Assembly: GCA_004194705.1 (NCBI GenBank)
Contig: SADC01000318.1
Coordinates: 558,001-622,000 of the forward strand
Direction of reading: 5' to 3'
Source of the DNA: Ditylenchus dipsaci
Taxonomy: Eukaryota > Nematoda > Chromadorea > Rhabditida > Anguinidae
Length of the DNA: 64,000 nt
The position numbers and the translations under genes are program-made. Shown here piece by piece: positions 58,171-64,000 of this stretch. The number at the start of each line of letters is the position of its first letter. Position 1 is the first letter of the stretch. The notes beneath the pieces were generated by a model. The model saw only the letters and a list, made by a program, of their open reading frames with translations, was not told the DNA's origin and made no database searches.

Positions 58171-58588
58171 CTGTAAGTATAGTCGGGGTCAACTTTTAGG
58201 GTCAACTTTTTCTTAAATTCAAAAAATGTCAATATTTATCTTTATATTTTTTTATTTTGATATTTATGACCCTAGGGCAACTTTTTAAGCTCTACACAAA
58301 AATATAGGCAGTTATTCCGACTAATTTATAAAAATTGGACGCAGAAAAATCGGTGAGTAAAAAAAGTTGAGGGGTCAACTGGGGTCAACTTAGGGTCAAC
58401 TTTTGCTAAAATTTTGTAAAGATAGGATTTTGAACTTCTGTAAAGGCCATCTTGTAGAGCTCAAAAAGTTGAGGGGGGGGGTGAAAAATATTAGATTTGG
58501 CATTTTCCCTTCAAAAAATTGATATTTTGGTAATTTTGACAAAAGTTGACCCCTAAAAAGTTGAGGGGTCAACTCGACTATACTTACA
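58171..58588. mobile_element. Inverted-repeat element with CTGTAAGTATAGTCG ends
   Basis: Ends are inverted and the flanks give an 8-bp duplication GCCAATGG inside the CGCCAATG array; that array is repetitive, so the duplication is weaker evidence. It repeats GGGGTCAACTTTTAGGG words. A partial end recurs at 61445-61490. Confidence 0.68.
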
Positions 58589-58750
58589 GCCAATGGAATC
58601 TTTTCGCCAATAGACTCTTCTCGCGTATACTCTTGATTTCTCTGGCACATAAGCGGTGAGAAGTGAAAATGTGATCAAATTCTTTAAATAGGATACTTAT
58701 CCGATAGCGAATAGATGATCTCTCAGGTTCGACTCCCAGTGGGTGGATAC

Positions 58751-59223
58751 CAGTGTTTTACTGAGCTCACTCCGAGTGAGAATCTCACTAAGAATTCTCA
58801 GTGAGAATCTCACTCACTCTCACTCACAAAGTTTTTTTTCAATTCTCACTACTCCTAAAATAAGTTTCTTTCAGTAAACTCTTTTTGAAAAATATAAGAT
58901 GTCGTAAAAAGTATAATAACTTTTTTTGAAAAAGTTGAAAAAATCGGTGGTATTTCCTCTAATAAGCGCCCACCCTCAACTTTGAGGACCTCTGTCTCAA
59001 CCTAGAGCAAATATTTTGCTTATCTCTTTTTTTGCGTGAAAGACAATAAAACTGTTTTTTATTCTCAGTCTCACTCACAAGTTGTGAGGACAAAAAGAAC
59101 TCTCACTCACACTCTGTGAGGAAAATTTTTTGAATTCTCACTTTCACTCACAGGCTCTGAGGACAAATGCATTCTCACTCACTCTCACTCACAGGCCCAA
59201 AAAGTGTCCTCAGCAGAACACTG
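58751..59223. mobile_element. hAT-type non-autonomous element, TCTCACTCAC family
   Basis: CAGTGTT(T/C)T(A/G)CTGAG ends inverted; flanks GTGGATAC and ATGGACAC match at 6 of 8. The interior is GTGAGTGAGA/TCTCACTCAC words. Confidence 0.78.
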
Positions 59224-61993
59224 ATGGACACCCTTTTTTCGTAAAGACCCCAAGTAACCCCCTACAAAGAGTATTTTTCTCTAAGCATATTTTTTTCGGA
59301 TCCCTTGATTTTTTTTGACCCCAATCCCTTGCAATGAGGAGTGTATTAGTCTCTCGGTGCGAAGCGGCCAAATACACTTTGTTTCGTGTGCTTAAAAGCT
59401 GAAAAATGGTCGACAAGTGAACAAAGTCAGCTTAGAGAAAAATACTCTTTGGGGAGGGGGTTACTTGACGGATCCTGTCCCTTTTTATCTCCTTTAATTG
59501 ACAAATTTGGTGTCAAAATGTTCTGAACACTCGTTTCTATCCAATAAGATTATTAGCGCATTCTACTGAAGCTTTCATCTAGGCTAACATAGGCTAAATT
59601 GCCGAAAATCGATGATTTTTGAGAGTTTTTTTTTTACTATCTTGGTTGATATTTTTGGCTTTTTTTTGGCAATTCACACATTCCATATACCAAAATGTAG
59701 CCAAGATTCTAGGCTTTGATTAGAGCTATCAAACAGAGAATAAAAGTTATATTTAGTCAGAGCTAAAATTTAAGAAACATTGTACGATGTCCAAATCCAT
59801 GTCATTCTACCCAGGGCTTTCCTGGAACTTTTCGGTATTATTTTGGAGCTGGCGTTTTTTTACAATTTTAATTTACACGGTTATTTATAAGCTTATACTT
59901 AAAACCTAGCTCTGCTTCCTGACGTCATTTTCAGTATTTGATTGTTAATCATCATGTAAATAAAAATTGCGAAACAAACGTCAGTTCCCAAATAATACCA
60001 AAATCCTACCCTCAAAAATACTCTTTTCTTCCCTGGTAAAAACTTTGCTTTCTACCCACTTTTCTGAAGTGATTATGGCGTGGAAAAATTTCTATCTGGT
60101 TCCCCGTGAAATTCTTACTCTAGAAAGTTACTAAACGCGTCGACAAATAAATAAAATTGTTAGAGATTGAGGCAATATAAAACTGAGTACCCATCATTTT
60201 GAATGGTTTCCTTTCATTTGGATGGTCGTTTGCACGAAATCCCAAAATTAGGGCGCTTGGTGGCAGTAAAGCAGTGCTGGAAATGTTTCCAATCGATACC
60301 TGGATAGTTTTTGACCTTGGTAGTTAGTGAACTTACTAAAAATATAGAGTAAAAGAATAGGTTATGCACCCACTGGGAGTCGAACCTGAGAGATCATCTA
60401 TTCGCTATTGGATGTGTACCCCAATTAAAGAATTTGATCACATTTACACTTCTCACCGCTTATTTGCCAAAGAAATCCAGAATGTACGCGAAAAGAGTCC
60501 ATTGGCGAAAAGATGCAATGGCGAAGTGATCGCATTGGCGAAACGATTACGCCCCGATTTTTGAGCACTACACCGTATTTTTCTTTGCACTTCGACAGGG
60601 ACTTTGACATGCCTTTATTTTTCTGGGCTTTTAGGATTTTTAACACCGGTGAGACGGTATGTCCTGAAAGTATATTCTTGTGCAGAATTTCACGCTGAAC
60701 ACGATGGTGAAAAAAATTCACAAAGAGTCACTATATGGTGGTCTGTTGCCCTTGCAAACTTACCAAGTCACGATTTTTGCCTATGCAACTTCAAAGGGTA
60801 GCACTTAAATCTAGTACCAAAATACTTATTTCTAGTACCAAAATTTAACATATAAATGCGTAGAAAAACTCTTTGTAAAGTTAGAGATTTTTTCCTTGAC
60901 ACATGAACGTGTAGCCCTGAATCTCAGCCTTCTAACTAGACTTTAATTTCCTGTAAAGGATTACAAAGATATGAAGATTTTGAGCTTTGTATGAAGTAAC
61001 TTTTTCGACCAAGTTCTATTTAGACCCCTAAATCTCCAACTTTATAAATTTTTTACTGAAAAAAGATATCTTGTTGAGTAGCTGAGATTGAGGGCTACAC
61101 GATAATTAAAAAAATTTAAAAAGTGTACCTACAAAGTGAGGAGAAAAAGAGAAAAGTTCAAAAAATGAAAATTTTGGTACTAGAATTAAGTATTTTGGTA
61201 CTACAGTCGAACATGGATAATCGGACACCTCGATAACCGGACACCCCCGATAACTGGACACTTGTGAAAAATTTGGTTGGCCGTCAAGGAAACAAGGAAA
61301 GGCTTACCTCCGATAACTGGACACTCCGATAAGCGGAGACCCCTGATAATAATCCCTGCATATTGTACAAATTAGGGTCTGCCTTAAGGTCATAAATATC
61401 AAAATAAAAAAATATTTGAAAAAAATATGTACATTTTTTGAATTTAAAAAGAATTGACCCTAAATGTTGACCCCGACTATGATTACGGCCAATTGCTCAA
61501 ACGATTTTGCATATGATAGCGTGGTTTGTTTCTTCTTTTAAAATTTTTCAATTTTTTTATTTGCGGATACCTACCAGGCAAAGTGGTACCCACTTCAGGT
61601 ATCGAGGTTCGGCTGGATGAAATCGCACATTTAGTCCTAAGAAACACAATTCCTCACACGATTATTCACACCCAATTCCTCACACGGTTTAACGACACCC
61701 CGATTTAACGATACCCTTGATTTGCCGACACACGAAAATAAGTCAATTTGGTTGGCTTTTACTAAAATTCAGTCAAAGTAGACCTCGATGCATAATTACA
61801 GCTATCTGAGTACTTGTATCACTGTCTGGTTGAATATTTTCTATAAAGCACCATCTGGGGAAAAATCTGGGTAAAGAGAATGGGATTTACGGGCACCACT
61901 GCCTGGATACTGATACTGAGAGGTAGCGTTCTACAATCTAGTACCACACATTAAACAGAAAAATGATAAAACTTTTTCAAACCTTTTTTTCAG

Positions 61994-62161
61994 CTCTTGG
62001 TTCCCACACCTAAAGGCGTATTCACAATGAAGAGTCTGTTTGCCGATGCTAAAACAGACTCCTCACTAAAAATCTTGGAAATAGAATCCGCGCTTTTTTT
62101 TTGTGTTTTTCCAAATCTATTCAGTTGGTGTGGTTCTTTCATATTCCAGTTGCTTATGTAG
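61994..62161 (+). CDS. Candidate orphan exon
   Basis: It follows a strong TTTTTTTCAG acceptor. The first 33 codons (LLVPTPKGVFTMKSLFADAK, then TDSSLKILEIESA) look like real protein; the rest to the stop at 62161 is hydrophobic and probably intronic. No partner exon or domain is recognised. Confidence 0.3.
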   Translation, partial: LLVPTPKGVFTMKSLFADAKTDSSLKILEIESALFFCVFPNLFSWCGSFIFQLLM

Positions 62162-62389
62162 ATTCTCATAACATATACTTGAGGTTTCGGGCTACCAAAT
62201 GAGCTATTGACTGAGTGAAAATTGCTTTAAAAGGGGCTTGGGGCTCGAAAAACTGTGGTTCGAAAATTTTTTTCTCTCAGAATCAAAAAAACAGCCGGCT
62301 TTCACATGAAATCGGGGTCGAGAAACACGAATATGAGGTTATCTCTTCCATTTGAGCACTCTGCGTGGGGGGATTCTATACTGAAATCA

Positions 62390-62640
62390 TTTTTATGTGC
62401 TTAAAATGATAAAAAAGCTGTTTTCTAACACTTTTACACATAAAAAACCAATTTTTGGAAAAAAAATTTGACTAAAATTAACAAAAAGTCAAATATTGGG
62501 CAATTTTTTTCGATTTTTTATGTGGTAAAGCGTTAGAAAACAGCTTTTTTATCATTTTAAGCACATAAAAATTATTTAGAAGTCGTTTAAACGCGATTTA
62601 CAAAAATTTACAAAATGCGCTCCCCCTCCTCCCTCAAGTT
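62390..62640. repeat. Compact member of the TTAAACGACTTCTAAGTAA fold-back family
   Basis: The inverted TTTATGTGCTTAAAATGAT and ATCATTTTAAGCACATAAA arms match the arms at 11950-12010 and 12550-12600, followed by TTTAGAAGTCGTTTAAACG. Confidence 0.72.
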
Positions 62641-63275
62641 AACAAGTGCCAAAAAAAATTGACCGCCACTTGGTTTGGTTGGACTAAAAAAATTAAATTC
62701 CCGCAAAAACTTCTTAAAACTGAGGTTGATGGTTCGAAGTTCGAATCCTTCTGGTTTCATGCAATATACTTCTTGGTGCACAAAAAACGCCTAACACCCC
62801 TCCCGCCCAGGTTTGGGGTTCGCATGGGTAAAATCGCAGTTTTTGCCTTGGGAGACCAAGGTACACCACGATGCATAGGTAGATTTTACCCAGTCTAGGT
62901 CACTGGAGCTGGACGAAAGAAGCGAAACATCGACATAGACATCGACTTCGACATCGACATGTCACTGTAACCACTTTGCTTCGACATCGACATGCCATTG
63001 TAACCAAGCCATAAATTAATCTGTGTTTACTAAATTTAAAAAAATTTCTGCCATTTAAAAGTGGGCAAATTTCTTGACACACCCTGTATAAATCATTGTG
63101 TTTTTAAAATTTTTACTTTTCGCCATGTTTGTTTTTTTTTCTTCACGACCTTGCGAAAAATTTAAAAATTGTGAAAAAAACCAGAAATTGAGAAATATGA
63201 GAAACAAATTTCCCAAAAGACTAAAAAAACACGAAAGTTGATTTTTCAGTAGAAATGATCTTTTGCCAAATCTGT

Positions 63276-63811
63276 CTAATAATTAGTTTCTTCGTCGTCA
63301 CCATCTACAGCGTCATACCATTTGGCTGAACTATAATGCTCACATTCTTTAGAACTTCTGCATGATTTCAGTTTTCTGAGCTGAAGACTTAATTGTTCCA
63401 ATACTACTGGTTCAAGTTGGTATACAATATTGCTCAACTAAAAATACTTGTCCAACTTTTTAAAATTTTAAATAAAAAGTATTTTCACCTGAAAGGGATC
63501 TAGCCTGAGATCGTAGAAGCTCACAAACTCTGTGATGAATTCGCAATACAAGAAATTGTGGGTCTCGTTGATTGTGCGGAGACACCTGCGATATAAAATT
63601 TATAATGAATAAGCTGGAAAAAATGGGCGATTTACCAATAAGTATTGTTATTAGAGTTCTGGCAAAAGCAAAAGCCTCCAAATTCCACTGGCCACTGTGG
63701 TGGAGTCTTCCAATGAGTAGAATCATGCAGAAAACAATTCATTTGGGGCAAATTGCATGTTTTATTTGTGTGATTTCTGTCAAATAGAGAACCAGGATGA
63801 GACTTCGGAAA
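63276..63811 (-). CDS. sul-1: Extracellular heparan sulfate 6-O-endosulfatase, C-terminal exons
   Basis: Three in-phase exons on the minus strand: 63811-63636, 63585-63489 and 63437-63276 (TAG). They encode [20 protein letters not shown], then [20 protein letters not shown], then [21 protein letters not shown] and an acidic tail ending DDEETNY. The NNNTYWC(L/M)RTxNETHNFL(Y/F)CEF block is a hallmark of the C-terminal domain of SULF1/SULF2 and nematode SUL-1. These secreted enzymes trim 6-O-sulfates from heparan sulfate outside the cell and so tune growth-factor signalling. The catalytic sulfatase domain lies beyond the right edge (minus-strand gene), so activity cannot be judged. The acceptor at 63811 is inferred. 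Confidence 0.93.
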
Positions 63812-63823
63812 CTGAAAATTTCC

Positions 63824-63900
63824 TACAGTCAAACCTCGATGTAACTTAAAGGAGGACAGACTTAACCGAGTATTTTGACTTAAAAATAGAAGTTTTTCGA
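63824..63900. repeat. Pogo-type end fragment
   Basis: TACAGTCAAACCTCGATGTA followed by GACTTAACCGAG resembles the TIR style of the other TA-flanked elements. Only one end is visible. Confidence 0.45.
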
Positions 63901-64000
63901 ACCTCAGTTAATTTTCTTTTTCTTTTTGACCCTTTTTACGCAGAACAATTGCTAAACTACACCACAATACTGGAAATAAACCAGGGCTAGTATATGTCCT

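Larger units (their letters stand above)
58065..60560. repeat. Fold-back element with CGCCAATG arms
   Basis: The left arm (58065-58170, 58590-58750) and right arm (60362-60560) are inverted: arrays of TTTCGCCAATG, then GCGGTGAGAAGTG, then a tRNA-like segment with B box GGTTCGACTCC. Two hAT-like elements lie inside (58171-58588 and 58751-59223). Confidence 0.72.
60561..63275. other. Non-coding stretch left of sul-1, with repeat fragments
   Basis: No gene is supported apart from the weak candidate at 61994-62161. It contains a pogo-like end at 61203 (CAGTCGAACATGGATAATCGG), a fragment of the 58171 element, a fold-back relative (62390-62640) and a GACATCGACTTCGACATCG array (62925-63000). Confidence 0.45.

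Overview
This window is eukaryotic, AT-rich and very repeat-dense, and it almost certainly comes from a nematode. The best evidence is a gene on the minus strand (24604-15122) that joins a warthog N-terminal (Wart) domain, a glycine-rich linker and a hedgehog-type self-splicing Hint domain. That architecture is a nematode hallmark. Many introns are 44-60 bp with GT/AG borders, which also fits. I cannot name the species or clade. There are no prokaryotic features.

Host genes, left to right. (1) 1-2413 (+): 3' part of a SAM-dependent methyltransferase of the METTL13/spermidine-synthase-like fold. (2) 3181-9453 (+): a complete tandem paralogue, ten exons, about 388 aa, with a 2.9 kb intron full of transposons. 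(3) 13586-14176 (+): an unrecognised 71-aa secreted peptide precursor with dibasic sites and a C-terminal glycine. (4) 24604-15122 (-): a warthog gene, nine exons, about 568 aa; its 4.7 kb fourth intron holds a young LTR retrotransposon. (5) 37939-50277 (+): an ERICH3-like gene with a conserved N-terminus and a single roughly 3 kb glutamate-rich exon. (6) 63811-63276 (-): the last three exons of an extracellular heparan sulfate 6-O-endosulfatase (sul-1/SULF), continuing off the right edge. I joined exons by hand from reading frame, splice sites and phase; all the phases agree.

The rest is mainly mobile DNA. There is an LTR element with 164-bp LTRs that differ at one site, a 5-bp target duplication and no reverse transcriptase. 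At least twelve hAT-type elements carry recognisable terminal repeats, and most have exact or near-exact 8-bp target duplications; each family is filled with reiterated short, mostly self-complementary words. There are TA-flanked pogo/mariner-type elements, TTAA-flanked elements, and several large fold-back structures whose arms are short-period tandem arrays. Two hAT elements still carry transposase remnants (a BED finger region and a C-terminal dimerisation domain).

Five coding frames are each broken by a single missing base that one extra base in a run would repair. This points to residual base-calling errors in a long-read assembly rather than to gene decay. No host gene could be supported in 24.7-37.9 kb or 50.3-63.2 kb beyond two weak exon candidates.
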